Shown piece after piece: positions 43,765-53,366 of a stretch of 64,000 nt of DNA; positions within the stretch are counted from its first letter, which is position 1, and each line of letters opens with the position of its first letter. This DNA comes from Streptomyces lichenis. Its GTDB lineage: Bacteria; Actinomycetota; Actinomycetes; Streptomycetales; Streptomycetaceae. A program made the translations under genes and the position numbers. The notes under the pieces were generated by a model, which worked only from the letters and a program-made list of their open reading frames with translations, made no database searches and was not told the origin of the DNA. Where the stretch lies: the NCBI RefSeq assembly GCF_023218175.1, contig NZ_JALPTH010000007.1:1-64000 (forward strand). The letters run 5' to 3'.

Positions 43765-45728
43765 CCCACACCGAGCGGGACGCCACCCGGCACGCCGGAC
43801 CGGACACCGGACCGGACACCGCCCCCGGCTCCGACCGCGCGGACGAAGCCGGGGCCGGGCACGCCGCGGCGGCCCCCGGGGCCGAGCAGCCGGCCGCCTA
43901 TCTGCCGATCGCCGAGCACGGGCTGATCGGTGACCTGCGCACCGCCGCCCTGGTCGGCACGGACGGGCGGATCGACTGGTTCTGCGCCCCGCGCTTCGAC
44001 TCGCCGAGCGTCTTCGGGGCCCTGCTGGACGCCGCGGAGGGCGGCTGCTGGCGGATGGACCCGGTCTGCGCGGTCGCCTCCCGCCAGCAGTTCTACTTCC
44101 CCGACACCAACATCCTGGTCACCCGCATGCTCACCGAGGAGGGCATGGTCGAGGTGCAGGACTTCATGCCCGTCCTGCGCAGCCATGACCCGGACCACCG
44201 CCAGCGGCTGGTCCGCCGGGTCGGCGCGGTCCGCGGCCGGATGCGGCTCCGGACGGTGATCGCCCCCCGGATGAACTACGGCCGCGACCGGCACGAGCTG
44301 GACGTGCGCCCGGAGGCCGCCGTGTTCACCACCGGCGCGCTGATGGTCACCGTGCACTCCGACGTCCCGCTCACCGCGAGCGGCGAGGACGGCCGGGACG
44401 CCGAGGCGGAGTTCGAGCTCCAGGAGGGCGACAGCGTCCTGTTCGTGCTGGAGACCAGCGACCCGGCCACCGGCTGCCCCGGCGAGGAGGTCTCCCGGGA
44501 AGCCGCCGAGCAGCTGTTCCGCTCCACCGTCTCCTTCTGGCGGGGCTGGCTCAGCCGCTCCTCCTACACCGGCCGCTGGCGGGAGACCGTGCACCGCTCG
44601 GCGCTCACCCTGAAGCTGCTCACCCATGAACCGTCCGGCGCGGTGGTGGCCGCGCCCACCTGCGCGCTGCCCGAGGAGCTGGGCGGCGGCCGCAACTGGG
44701 ACTACCGCTATGTGTGGATCCGGGACGCCGCCTTCTCGCTGTACGCGCTGCTGCGGCTGGGCTTCACCGAGGAGGCCGGGGCGTTCGTCGGCTGGCTGGC
44801 CCGCTGCCTGCGCGAGCAGCGCGGGGACGGGGAGCTGGGCCCGCTGCGGGTGATGTACTCCATCGACGGCCACGCCGACCTCCCGGAGGAGGTGCTGGAC
44901 CACCTGGAGGGCTACTGCGGCTCGGCCCCGGTCCGGATCGGCAACCGCGCCGCCGACCAGCTCCAGCTGGACGTCTACGGCGAACTGGTCGACTCCATCT
45001 ACCTGTTCAACAAGTACGGGGACGGCATCTCCTGGGACACCTGGTCGGACCTGGTGGACGTGGTCGACTGGCTGCTGGACCACTGGGACAGCGCCGACGA
45101 GTCGATCTGGGAGACCCGGGCGGGACGGCAGCGGCACACCTACTCGCGGGTGATGTGCTGGGTCGCGGTGGAGCGCATGGTGCGGATGGCCCGCCAGCGC
45201 GGGCTGCCCGCCGACCTGGCCCGCTGGATGTCGGTCCGGGACGCCATCTACCGCCAGGTGATGGAGGAGGGCTGGCACCCGGGGCTGGGCAGCTTCGTGC
45301 AGCGGCTCGGCAAGGACGGCGAGCCGCCGGCCGAGATCCTGGACGCCTCGCTGCTGGTGATGCCGATGGTCAAGTTCCTCTCCCCGCAGGACGAGCGGTT
45401 CCGCTCGACGCTGCGGGCCATCGGCTCCGGACTGGTCGCCGACTCCCTGGTGTTCCGCTACGACGCCACCGTCTCCGGGGACGGACTGGACGGCACCGAG
45501 GGCACCTTCTCCATCTGCTCGTTCTGGTGGGTGGAGGCGCTGACCCGGACCCGGCAGATCGAGGACGCCCGGCTGGCGCTGGAGAAGATGTTCACCTTCG
45601 CCAACCATGTCGGCCTGTACGCCGAGCAGATCGGGGTCACCGGTGAGCAACTGGGCAACTTCCCGCAGGCGTTCACCCATCTCGCGCTGATCAGCGCCGC
45701 GGTCAACCTGGACCGGGCGATGGGCTGA
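43761..45728 (+). CDS. GH15 glycosidase (trehalase/glucoamylase-like)
   Basis: 655 residues. An N-terminal super-beta-sandwich-like domain (about 45-260, LPIAEHGLIGDLRTAALVG and IDWFCAPRFDSPSVFGALLD) precedes a GH15 (alpha/alpha)6 barrel (about 275-650). The barrel has RNWDYRYVWIRDAAFSLYAL, RIGNRAADQLQLDVYGELVD and EGTFSICSFWWVEAL. It has no signal peptide, so it is cytosolic. Size and motifs are close to mycobacterial GH15 trehalase as well as glucoamylases, and I cannot separate the two. The first 45 residues are low-complexity. Confidence 0.88.
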   Translation: MTHTERDATRHAGPDTGPDTAPGSDRADEAGAGHAAAAPGAEQPAAYLPIAEHGLIGDLRTAALVGTDGRIDWFCAPRFDSPSVFGALLDAAEGGCWRMDPVCAVASRQQFYFPDTNILVTRMLTEEGMVEVQDFMPVLRSHDPDHRQRLVRRVGAVRGRMRLRTVIAPRMNYGRDRHELDVRPEAAVFTTGALMVTVHSDVPLTASGEDGRDAEAEFELQEGDSVLFVLETSDPATGCPGEEVSREAAEQLFRSTVSFWRGWLSRSSYTGRWRETVHRSALTLKLLTHEPSGAVVAAPTCALPEELGGGRNWDYRYVWIRDAAFSLYALLRLGFTEEAGAFVGWLARCLREQRGDGELGPLRVMYSIDGHADLPEEVLDHLEGYCGSAPVRIGNRAADQLQLDVYGELVDSIYLFNKYGDGISWDTWSDLVDVVDWLLDHWDSADESIWETRAGRQRHTYSRVMCWVAVERMVRMARQRGLPADLARWMSVRDAIYRQVMEEGWHPGLGSFVQRLGKDGEPPAEILDASLLVMPMVKFLSPQDERFRSTLRAIGSGLVADSLVFRYDATVSGDGLDGTEGTFSICSFWWVEALTRTRQIEDARLALEKMFTFANHVGLYAEQIGVTGEQLGNFPQAFTHLALISAAVNLDRAMG

Positions 45729-45750
45729 CCCCCGGCCCCGTACCGACCGG

Positions 45751-46470
45751 TCAGGCGGCCCGCCAGTAACCGAGGGCGTGCAGGCGGTCCCTGGGCACCC
45801 CGAGCTCCTTGCGGGCGAAGCCGGCCAGCGTCCGGGTGGTGGCGGTGTCGCAGGCGATCCACAGATAGGCGTTCTCGTCCCACCGCGGGGGCAGCGCCTC
45901 GCGGACCGTCTCCACCAGCTGGGCGCCGCCCTCCCGGCGCTCCACCCGGATCACCTCGCGGGCCGCGGAGCCCCCCTGCGGGGGGTGGTCGGTGTCGGCG
46001 GTGTGCGCGGTCTCGTACCAGACCGTGGCCGGGGTCGCCGGCAGGGCGGCGAGCAGCGAGTCGATGGCGGGCCGGGAGGCGGGGTCACCGACCACCAGCA
46101 GCCGGGACGGCGGCGGCGCCGGCACGGTGAACGCGGAGCCCTGGACGGTGGCCTCGATGGTGTCGCCGACTCGGGCGGCCCTGGCCCAGTCGCTGGCCAC
46201 CCCCTCGTGCAGGATGAAGTCCATGGTGAAGGTCCCCGCCGAGGCGTCCGGGTCCACCAGGGTGTAGGCGCGCTGGTGGGGCTTGCCGCCGTGGGGGAAC
46301 CACAGCCGCACCCACATGGTCGGGTGGACACCGGTGGCCGTGAGCATCCCGCCGTCGGTGAAGGAGAGGCGGTGCAGCCGCTCCGAGACCCGCTCCACCG
46401 AGCGCACGGTGAAGGTGAAGTCCTTGCCGCGCATCAGCTTCAGCACGGTGCCCTGCCAGCCGTGTCCCAT
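45751..46470 (-). CDS. Siderophore-interacting protein (ferric reductase, ViuB/YqjH type)
   Basis: 239 residues. An FAD-binding-9 domain (about 18-130, with QRAYTLVDPDASAGTFTMDF) and a SIP domain (about 130-239, RLLVVGDPASRPAI and a C-terminal GVPRDRLHALGYWRAA). It reduces ferric siderophores in the cytosol to release iron. I choose ATG 46470, with GGGAG 7 nt upstream, over the adjacent GTG. An iron box lies 23-41 bp upstream, so it should be derepressed in iron limitation. Confidence 0.9.
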   Translation of the reverse strand: MGHGWQGTVLKLMRGKDFTFTVRSVERVSERLHRLSFTDGGMLTATGVHPTMWVRLWFPHGGKPHQRAYTLVDPDASAGTFTMDFILHEGVASDWARAARVGDTIEATVQGSAFTVPAPPPSRLLVVGDPASRPAIDSLLAALPATPATVWYETAHTADTDHPPQGGSAAREVIRVERREGGAQLVETVREALPPRWDENAYLWIACDTATTRTLAGFARKELGVPRDRLHALGYWRAA

Positions 46471-46492
46471 CACGCCACTCCCTGTCGTTCAG

Positions 46493-46511
46493 TTAGGTGA
46501 GCCTAACCCAA
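46493..46511. promoter_or_regulatory. Iron box (IdeR/DmdR1-type operator)
   Basis: TTAGGTGAGCCTAACCCAA matches the IdeR/DmdR1 consensus TTAGGTTAGSCTAACCTAA at all but two positions. It lies directly upstream of the siderophore-interacting protein gene and also in the leader direction of the divergent response regulator. Confidence 0.85.
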
Positions 46512-46667
46512 CTTCTTCCCTCCGGACGGCGGGCTCCGTGGCCGCCCCGACCGCCGCGGTACGGGCCGGCGCGCGGACCGGCGTCCGGGCCCGCTACCGT
46601 GGACCCGGTCCATCCGCGCCCGACCGGGCGGGCGATGGCGGAGCCGAAACACGTTCTGGAGCGCCCT

Positions 46668-47114
46668 GTGTCGAGTCCCCTGGAGCCGATCACCGTCCTG
46701 CTGGTGGAGGACGACCCCGGCGACGAGCTGATGACCCGGGAGGCGTTCGAGGACAACAAGATCCAGAACGACCTGCATGTGGTGCGGGACGGCGAGGAGG
46801 CGCTGGACTTCCTCTTCCGCCGGGGCCCGCACACCGAGGCCCCCCGCCCCGACCTGATCCTGCTCGACCTCAACCTGCCCAAGTACGACGGCAGGCAGGT
46901 GCTGGAGCAGATCAAGTCCGACGAGGAGCTGGCGCTGATCCCGGTCGTCGTCCTCACCACCTCCTCGGCGGAGGAGGACATCCTGCGCAGCTACGAGCTG
47001 CACGCCAACGCCTATGTGACCAAGCCGGTGGACCTCAACCAGTTCATCGCGGCGGTCCGCCGGATCGACGACTTCTTCGTCAGCGTGGTCCGCCTGCCCC
47101 GCCGCCGCTACTGA
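46668..47114 (+). CDS. Stand-alone response regulator (Rcp1-like)
   Basis: 148 residues, a single receiver domain without output domain: VLLVEDDPGDELMTREAF (acidic pocket), phospho-acceptor Asp in DLILLDLNLPKYDG, TTSSAEED and the Lys in YVTKPVDLNQF. Rcp1-type regulators pair with phytochrome-like or other histidine kinases. No kinase is adjacent. GTG 46668 with GGAG 6 nt upstream is preferred; an in-frame ATG at 46635 would add 11 residues. Confidence 0.85.
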   Translation: MSSPLEPITVLLVEDDPGDELMTREAFEDNKIQNDLHVVRDGEEALDFLFRRGPHTEAPRPDLILLDLNLPKYDGRQVLEQIKSDEELALIPVVVLTTSSAEEDILRSYELHANAYVTKPVDLNQFIAAVRRIDDFFVSVVRLPRRRY

Positions 47115-47211
47115 CGCCCGCCTTCACCCAGGGTCCGGCGGGGCGCTGTCAGTGGCACCTGGCAGCATCGAACGCATGATCAGCGGCAGCCGGGTCGCCC
47201 CGCCGCGGTAC

Positions 47212-49557
47212 CTAGGGCGCCCAGGGGTTCTCGATCGCCCAGGTGGTGTCCTCGGTGAACAGCGCCGGGTCGTCGTAGGGCCGCGGCCCGCCCGGGGTGG
47301 CGAGCCACAGCTGCGCGTCGTGGTGGCGCAGCAGCTGGTCCGGGAAGTCGTACGAGGCCAGCCGCACCCCGCCGGGCGCCGCCACCGCGCACCAGGTGGC
47401 GTCCGCGCGGAACAGGGCGTCGCCGCCGCCCTCCCGGCGGACGCGGAACTCGCGGTGGCGCAGATACTCCCCCGGGTAGTTGCGGGACTCGAAGGAGTAG
47501 CAGCGGTCGTCGGCGAGGCCCGGGACGATCCGCCAGGTGGCGTCGTTCTTCAGCAGGGCGCTGCCGGCGCCGTTCACCACCTCGGTGAAGCCCAAGCCGT
47601 TTTGGTGGCGGGCGTAGCGGTCGGTGTGGCCGGGGGTGGTGACCCGCAGCGACCTGTTGCCGGTGGGCAGGGCGGCCACCGAGGGGGCGGTGCGGGAGGC
47701 GTCGATCAGCGCCCGGTTGGCGTTCCGTACCCGGGCCTCGTCCGTCTTGACCACCTGGCGGTCGTAGGTCAGCAGCCCGTTGACCTCGTTCTCCACATCG
47801 GTGATCTCGGTGTGGACCGAGGCGGACAGGCCCAGCGGCATCCGGGTCCGGCGGATGCCGTCGATCAGCCCGACGAACCGGTTGTCCAGCGCCGCCAGGC
47901 TCGCCTGGTTCTCGTAGCTGAACCCACCGCCCGGGTACCACTCATGGCCGGGCACCCGGATGCCGAGCCCGCCGAACTCGCCGAGGACCGCCGCCCGGGT
48001 CGCGGTCGGGTCGGTGACCCCGGGGCCGACGTAGACATGGTGGTCGATGACGTCCCCGTTGCCGCCGTCCACCGAGCCGCAGCAGTTGACCCCGCTCATG
48101 TTGTCGACCAGCCGGGACGGGTCGTAGGCCTTGACCTCGTTCGCGATCCGGGCCTGGTCGTACTGGCCCCAGCCCTCGTTCTGATCGACCCACATCACCA
48201 GCGAGGGGGAGGAGCGGTGCTGGTCGATGATCCGGTCGTACTCGGCCTCCCACTGGACCCGGGCCGGTCCGTCGGGGGTGCGCGGGTCCATCGAGGGCAT
48301 GTCCTGCCACACCAGCAGCCCCAGCCGGTCGGCGTGGTGGAACCAGCGCTGCGGCTCCACCTTGATGTGCTTGCGGACCATGTTGAAGCCCATGTCCTTG
48401 TGCTTCTGCAGGTCGAAGCGGAGGGCCGCGTCGCTCGGCGCGGTGTACAGCCCGTCCGGCCAGTAGCCCTGGTCCAGGGTGCCGCTCTGGAAGACGAACC
48501 GGCCGTTGAGCAGGATCCGCTGCACGCCGTTGACCCGGCCGACGGAGATGGAGCGCATTCCGGCGTAGGAGCCGACGGTGTCCACGGCCTGCCCGCCGGA
48601 GAGCAGTTCGACCCGCACGTCGTAGAGGAAGGGATCCTCCGGGGTCCACAGCCGGGGGTTCGGCACGGGCACCGCGAACTCCGCGCCCACCGGGCCGGTG
48701 GCCCGCCCGACCGGGGCGCCGCCGGCGGAGACGGTCACCCGGGCCTGGTGGCCGGAGCCGGTGCCGTCGCCGCGGACGGTGACCTTCAGGGTGCTGTTCG
48801 CCAGGTCCGGCACCAGGTCGAGCCGGCCGATGTGCGCGGGCGCGGTGGGCTCCAGCCAGACGGTCTGCCAGATCCCGGAGGAGGCGGTGTAGAAGATGCC
48901 GCCGCCCGGTTGCGGGTCCACGCCGCGGATGCGCTGCTTGCCGACCGCCTGGCCGCCGGTCTCGGTCGGGTCCCACACCGACACCACCAGGGTGTGGGAG
49001 CCGCTGGTGAGCAGCGGGGTGATGTCGTACGAGAAGGCGTCGAAGCCGCCGTCGTGCACGGCCCCGGCCTGGCGGCCGTTCACCCACACCGTGGTCCGCC
49101 AGTCGCTGGCGCCGAAGTGCAGCCGGACCTGCCGCCCGCTCCAGTCCGACGGCACGGTGACGGCGCGCTTGTACCAGAGCCTGTCGTTCTGGGTGACCCG
49201 CCGCTTGATGCCGGAGAGCGCCGACTCGACGGGGAACGGCACTCGGATCTGCTCCGGGAAGGCGCCCGGCTGCCCGGCGTCCCGGCCGGTGACCGCGAAG
49301 TCCCAGATACCGTTGAGGTTCAGCCAGTCGGAGCGGGTGAGCTGCGGGCGCGGGTACTCGGGCAGCGGGTTGCCGACCGGGACCCGGTCGGTCCACGGGG
49401 TGGTCATCGGGGACGGCTTGGGCGACCAGGCGGCCGTCCTGGCCTGGGCGGTGCCGCCGGTGGCGGCCAGTCCGGCGAGCAGCAGCGCGCAGCCGGTGAG
49501 GGCGGCCACCAGGGCCTGCCATCGGCCGCGGTGCCCGGGGGTTGGCGAGGTGCGCAT
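47212..49557 (-). CDS. Secreted GH2 glycoside hydrolase with AbfB domain
   Basis: 781 residues. A signal peptide (about 1-40, ALVAALTGCALLLAGLAATG) leads the protein out. A GH2 sugar-binding domain (about 60-230), Ig-like domain and TIM barrel (about 340-610) follow. The acid/base Glu is in WVDQNEGWGQYD and the nucleophile Glu in LGEFGGLG. The C-terminal AbfB/CBM42-like domain (about 640-781) is typical of enzymes acting on furanosides. With the YtfQ-like importer alongside, a galactofuranosidase or arabinofuranosidase role is plausible; at least one Streptomyces galactofuranosidase is a GH2 enzyme. ATG preceded by AAGGAGG. Confidence 0.85.
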   Translation of the reverse strand: MRTSPTPGHRGRWQALVAALTGCALLLAGLAATGGTAQARTAAWSPKPSPMTTPWTDRVPVGNPLPEYPRPQLTRSDWLNLNGIWDFAVTGRDAGQPGAFPEQIRVPFPVESALSGIKRRVTQNDRLWYKRAVTVPSDWSGRQVRLHFGASDWRTTVWVNGRQAGAVHDGGFDAFSYDITPLLTSGSHTLVVSVWDPTETGGQAVGKQRIRGVDPQPGGGIFYTASSGIWQTVWLEPTAPAHIGRLDLVPDLANSTLKVTVRGDGTGSGHQARVTVSAGGAPVGRATGPVGAEFAVPVPNPRLWTPEDPFLYDVRVELLSGGQAVDTVGSYAGMRSISVGRVNGVQRILLNGRFVFQSGTLDQGYWPDGLYTAPSDAALRFDLQKHKDMGFNMVRKHIKVEPQRWFHHADRLGLLVWQDMPSMDPRTPDGPARVQWEAEYDRIIDQHRSSPSLVMWVDQNEGWGQYDQARIANEVKAYDPSRLVDNMSGVNCCGSVDGGNGDVIDHHVYVGPGVTDPTATRAAVLGEFGGLGIRVPGHEWYPGGGFSYENQASLAALDNRFVGLIDGIRRTRMPLGLSASVHTEITDVENEVNGLLTYDRQVVKTDEARVRNANRALIDASRTAPSVAALPTGNRSLRVTTPGHTDRYARHQNGLGFTEVVNGAGSALLKNDATWRIVPGLADDRCYSFESRNYPGEYLRHREFRVRREGGGDALFRADATWCAVAAPGGVRLASYDFPDQLLRHHDAQLWLATPGGPRPYDDPALFTEDTTWAIENPWAP

Positions 49558-49670
49558 CGATCCTCCTTCGACGACGGGGAGGTGCGGGGTCGCGGGGACG
49601 GGTGGAACCGTCCCCGTGGGTCTCGCCGACCGGCGGCGGCCGGTGGGCTCCGAAGAAAAGAGGGACGGGG

Positions 49671-50735
49671 CTAGAGCACTCGGCGCCGGCGGCCCAGCCA
49701 GGTCTGCGCCACCACCACGACCGCCAGGAACGCCCCGCTGACGACCTGCTGGTACGCCGAGTCCAGTGAACCGATCTGGTTGATGACGTTCTGGATCACC
49801 TTCAGCAGCAGCACCCCGACCAGGGAGCCGCTGACGAAGCCCAGCCCGCCGGTGAGCAGGGTGCCCCCGATGACGACCGCCGCGATGGCCTCCAGCTCCA
49901 TGCCGGCGCCCAGGATCGTCACCCCGGAGGCGAGCCAGGCCGCGTTGAGCGCCCCGGCCAGCCCCGCGAGCAGTCCGGACACCGCGTACACCGTGATCTT
50001 GGTACGGGCCACCGGGGCGCCCATCAACGCCGCCGCGTCCTCGTTGCCGCCGATCGCGTACACCCGCTGCCCGAACCGGGTGCGGCGCAGCACCACCGCC
50101 CCGGCCGCGAACAGCGCCACCGTGATCCACACCGGGTGGGCCACGCCCAGGGTGCTGCCCTGGCCCAGCTCCGCCAGGAACGAGCCCTCGGCGACCAGAT
50201 AGGTCTCGGCGCCCTCGTCGGTGAGGGTCAGCAGCAGTCCGCGGGCCGCCAGCATCGCGGCCAGGGTGACGATGAACGGCGCCAGCCGGGCGCGGGCGAT
50301 CAGCAACCCGTTCACCAGCCCGATCGTGCCGCAGACGGCCAGCGGCAACAGCAGCGCCACCACCGTCCCGTACCGGGAGCCCCAGGCGGCCAGCACCCCG
50401 CCGAGCGCGAACAGCGAACCCACCGACAGATCGATGCCCCCGGTGATGATCACGAAGGTCATCCCCAGCGCCACGATCGCCAGGAACGCCGAGGAGACCG
50501 CCATGTTGGAGAAGTTGTCGCCGGTGGCGAAGGAGTCGAAGCCGAGGGACGCCGCCGCGGTGAGCACCACCAGCACGGCCAGCGCACCGTGCTGCTGGGC
50601 CAGCGCGCTCAGCCGCTCGCCCCGCCCGGTGCCGGGCGCCCGCGCCTCCGCGGCCGCCCCGCCCGGGGCGTCCCCGAGCAGCTCCTCGGGCGCCGGGGGC
50701 GGCGCCCCCTTCGATGTGCCGTGGATGGTCGTCAT
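49671..50735 (-). CDS. Sugar ABC transporter permease (YjfF/RbsC type)
   Basis: 354 residues with about ten hydrophobic helices after a 50-residue Pro/Ala-rich cytoplasmic start. BPD_transp_2 features: LAIVALGMTFVIITGGIDLSVG, FIVTLAAMLAARGLLL and the EAIAAVVIGGTLLTGGLG loop. It is one of two paired permeases of a simple-sugar importer. Its ATG overlaps the stop of the other permease. Confidence 0.9.
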   Translation of the reverse strand: MTTIHGTSKGAPPPAPEELLGDAPGGAAAEARAPGTGRGERLSALAQQHGALAVLVVLTAAASLGFDSFATGDNFSNMAVSSAFLAIVALGMTFVIITGGIDLSVGSLFALGGVLAAWGSRYGTVVALLLPLAVCGTIGLVNGLLIARARLAPFIVTLAAMLAARGLLLTLTDEGAETYLVAEGSFLAELGQGSTLGVAHPVWITVALFAAGAVVLRRTRFGQRVYAIGGNEDAAALMGAPVARTKITVYAVSGLLAGLAGALNAAWLASGVTILGAGMELEAIAAVVIGGTLLTGGLGFVSGSLVGVLLLKVIQNVINQIGSLDSAYQQVVSGAFLAVVVVAQTWLGRRRRVL

Positions 50736-51694
50736 CGCCTTCCCCGTCCGCGTGCCGCGTAGACCGCGAGCACGATCACCGCCGCCTGGGCCATCTGCGT
50801 CCACGAGGGCGGCAGATCGTGCTTGATGAGTGTGGCGGTGAGCAGCTGGATCAGCACCGCGCCCGCCACCGTGCCGGCGATCCGCACCTGGCCGCCGCTG
50901 AGCGGGGTGCCGCCGACCACCACCGCGGTGATCGCCGACAGCTCCATCAGATTGCCCAGCGAGGTCGGGTCGCTGGCCTGGAGCCGGGCCGTGGCCAGCA
51001 CCCCCGCCACCGCGGCGAGCAGCGCGGAGCACACGTACACCACCATCAGCACCCGCTTCACCGGCAGTCCGGCCAGCTGGGCGGCCGTCCGGTTGTCGCC
51101 GATCGCCAGCAGCTGCCGGCCGAAGGTGGTGCGCCGCACCGCGAACGCCACCAGCAGCACCAGCCCCGCGGCGATCAGGATCAGATACGGCACACCCAGC
51201 AGATCGCCCGAACCCAGCGAGGCCATCGCCGGGTTGCGGATGTCCTCCAGCTGCGGCAGCAGCACCTGCGCCAGGCCCCGGCCGCCGACCATCAGCGCCA
51301 GCGTGGCCACGATCGGCTGCACCCCGACCAGCGCCACCAGCGCCCCGTTGGCCAGTCCGACGGCGGCCGCGAACAGCGCCACCACCAGCAGGGCGCCGGG
51401 CAGGCCGTAGCCCAGGTAGAGGGCGGTGACCGAGGCGGACAGCGCCATCACCGCGCCCACCGACAGGTCCACCCCCTCGGTGCCGATGGCCAGCGCCATG
51501 CCGAGCGCCACGATCAGCACCGGGGCCACCTGCACCGCCTGGGTGCGGAAGTTCTCCACCGAGAGGAAGTGCGGGGTGAGGGCGGTGTTCACCACCAGCA
51601 GCAGCCCCACCCCGGCGTAGACCCCGTACCGCTGGAGCCAGTGCCCGATCCGGGCCCGGTCCGGGGCCGCCGGGCGCACCGCGATCCCGGTCAT
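50732..51694 (-). CDS. Sugar ABC transporter permease (YtfT/RbsC type)
   Basis: 320 residues with about nine hydrophobic helices. BPD_transp_2 signatures VALGMALAIGTEGVDLSVG, PIVATLALMVGGRGLAQ and LSAITAVVVGGTPLSGGQVR. It forms the second half of the membrane channel with the next gene. ATGA overlaps on both sides show tight operon packing. Confidence 0.9.
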   Translation of the reverse strand: MTGIAVRPAAPDRARIGHWLQRYGVYAGVGLLLVVNTALTPHFLSVENFRTQAVQVAPVLIVALGMALAIGTEGVDLSVGAVMALSASVTALYLGYGLPGALLVVALFAAAVGLANGALVALVGVQPIVATLALMVGGRGLAQVLLPQLEDIRNPAMASLGSGDLLGVPYLILIAAGLVLLVAFAVRRTTFGRQLLAIGDNRTAAQLAGLPVKRVLMVVYVCSALLAAVAGVLATARLQASDPTSLGNLMELSAITAVVVGGTPLSGGQVRIAGTVAGAVLIQLLTATLIKHDLPPSWTQMAQAAVIVLAVYAARGRGRR

Positions 51695-53310
51695 CGGCCC
51701 GCCACCTCCCCGCCGGGGGCGGTGCCGCCCGGCAACGCCGGTTCGGCGCCGCCCGCGATGGTGCGCATCAGCAGGTCCTCCGTGACCTCGTCACCGGTCA
51801 ACTCCCCGACCACCGCACCGTCCTTGAGCACGACCACCCGGTCGGACCCCTCGATGAGCTCCTCCAGGTCGGAGGAGATGAGCAGGACGCCGAGACCGTC
51901 CTCGGCCAATTCGTCGACCAGCTTCTGCACCTCGGCCTTGGCACCGACGTCGATGCCCCGGGTCGGCTCGTCGAGCAGCAGCACCTTGGGGTTCATCGCC
52001 AGCCAGCGGGCCAGCAGCACCTTCTGCTGGTTGCCGCCGGAGAGTTCGCCGACCTTCTGGTGCGGGTCGGAGGCCTTGATCCGCAGCCGCCGCATGAACG
52101 TCTCCACCACGGAGTCGATCCGCGCCTCGGAGACCAGTCCCAGCCGGGACAGCCGGGGCAGCGCGGCCAGTGCGATGTTCTCGCGCACCGACAGGCCCGG
52201 CACGATCCCCTCGCTCTTGCGGTCCTCCGGCAGCAGGCTGATCCCGGCCCGGATGGCGGCCGGTGTGGAGCCGGTACGCAGCGGGACGCCGGCCACCGCC
52301 ACCGTGCCCGAGCCCGGCGCCAGCGCGCCCGCCACCGCCTTCGCGGTCTCGGTGCGGCCCGAGCCCAGCAGCCCGCCGAGGCCGACCACCTCACCCGGCC
52401 GGATCGACAGCGACACCCCGTGCAGCTTGTGCGGCACCGTCAAATCCTCGGCCTTCAGCACCGGTTCGCCCTCGGCCGCCTGGTGGGAGCCGCTGAACTC
52501 GGTGGTGCCCTTGCGCCGCACCTCGCCCAGCTCCCGGCCGAGCATGGCGGCCACCAGTGACAGCCGGTCCAGCCCGGCCAGCGGCCCGTCGTGCACCAGC
52601 CGGCCGTCGCGCAGCACGGTGACGGTGTCGCACAACTCGTAGAGCTCGTCCAGCCGGTGGCTGACGTAGACCACCGCGATACCCCGCTCGCGCAACCCCC
52701 GGACCACCCCGAACAGGGTCTCCACCTCGCGGGGTTCGAGGGAGGAGGTGGGCTCGTCCATCACGACCACCCGGGCGTCCACCGACACCGCGCGGGCCAG
52801 CGCCACCATCTGCTGGGCGCCCACCCCCAGGCTGCGCAGCGGACGGCGGACGTCCGCCCGCACCCCGTAGCCGCTCAGCGTCCCGGCCGCCTCCCGGTGC
52901 ATCCGGCCGAAGTCGATCAGACCGAGGCGGTTACGCGGTTCGCGGCCCAGGAAGAGGTTGCGGGCCACGCTCATCAGCGGGATGAGGTTGACCTCCTGGT
53001 AGATGGTGGAGATCCCGGCGTGCTGCGCCTCCAGCGGGGTGCCGAAGCGGACCGGCTCGCCGTGCAGCTCGATGCTCCCCGCGTCCGGCCGGTACACGCC
53101 GGTGAGCACCTTGATCAGGGTGGACTTGCCGGCGCCGTTCTCGCCGACCAGCGCCCGCACCTCGCCCGCGCGCAGGGAGAGCGAGACCCCGTCCAGGGCG
53201 CGCACCCCGGGGAAGGTCCTGGTCAGCCCGCGCAGGGCGAGGACCTCGGCGGGCGGGGTGTCCCCGGCGGAGGGTGCCGGGCAGGGTTCACGGGCGGGGG
53301 GAGCGGCCAC
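51691..53310 (-). CDS. Sugar ABC transporter ATP-binding protein, two ABC domains
   Basis: 539 residues with the tandem ATPase layout of RbsA/MglA/YtfR. The first cassette (about 22-250) has Walker A GENGAGKSTLIKVL, LGVGAQQMVALARA and Walker B VVVMDEPTSSL. The second (about 265-515) has GLLGSGRTETAKAVAG, LSGGNQQKVLLARWL and LLLDEPTRGIDVG. As usual for this class the second P-loop is degenerate and the signature is better preserved there. GTG start. Confidence 0.92.
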   Translation of the reverse strand: MAAPPAREPCPAPSAGDTPPAEVLALRGLTRTFPGVRALDGVSLSLRAGEVRALVGENGAGKSTLIKVLTGVYRPDAGSIELHGEPVRFGTPLEAQHAGISTIYQEVNLIPLMSVARNLFLGREPRNRLGLIDFGRMHREAAGTLSGYGVRADVRRPLRSLGVGAQQMVALARAVSVDARVVVMDEPTSSLEPREVETLFGVVRGLRERGIAVVYVSHRLDELYELCDTVTVLRDGRLVHDGPLAGLDRLSLVAAMLGRELGEVRRKGTTEFSGSHQAAEGEPVLKAEDLTVPHKLHGVSLSIRPGEVVGLGGLLGSGRTETAKAVAGALAPGSGTVAVAGVPLRTGSTPAAIRAGISLLPEDRKSEGIVPGLSVRENIALAALPRLSRLGLVSEARIDSVVETFMRRLRIKASDPHQKVGELSGGNQQKVLLARWLAMNPKVLLLDEPTRGIDVGAKAEVQKLVDELAEDGLGVLLISSDLEELIEGSDRVVVLKDGAVVGELTGDEVTEDLLMRTIAGGAEPALPGGTAPGGEVAGR

Positions 53311-53366
53311 CGGATGCCTCCAGGGGGCGAGGTGGGAGAGGGGGTGAGGGGTCCGCGGCGGGGCGT

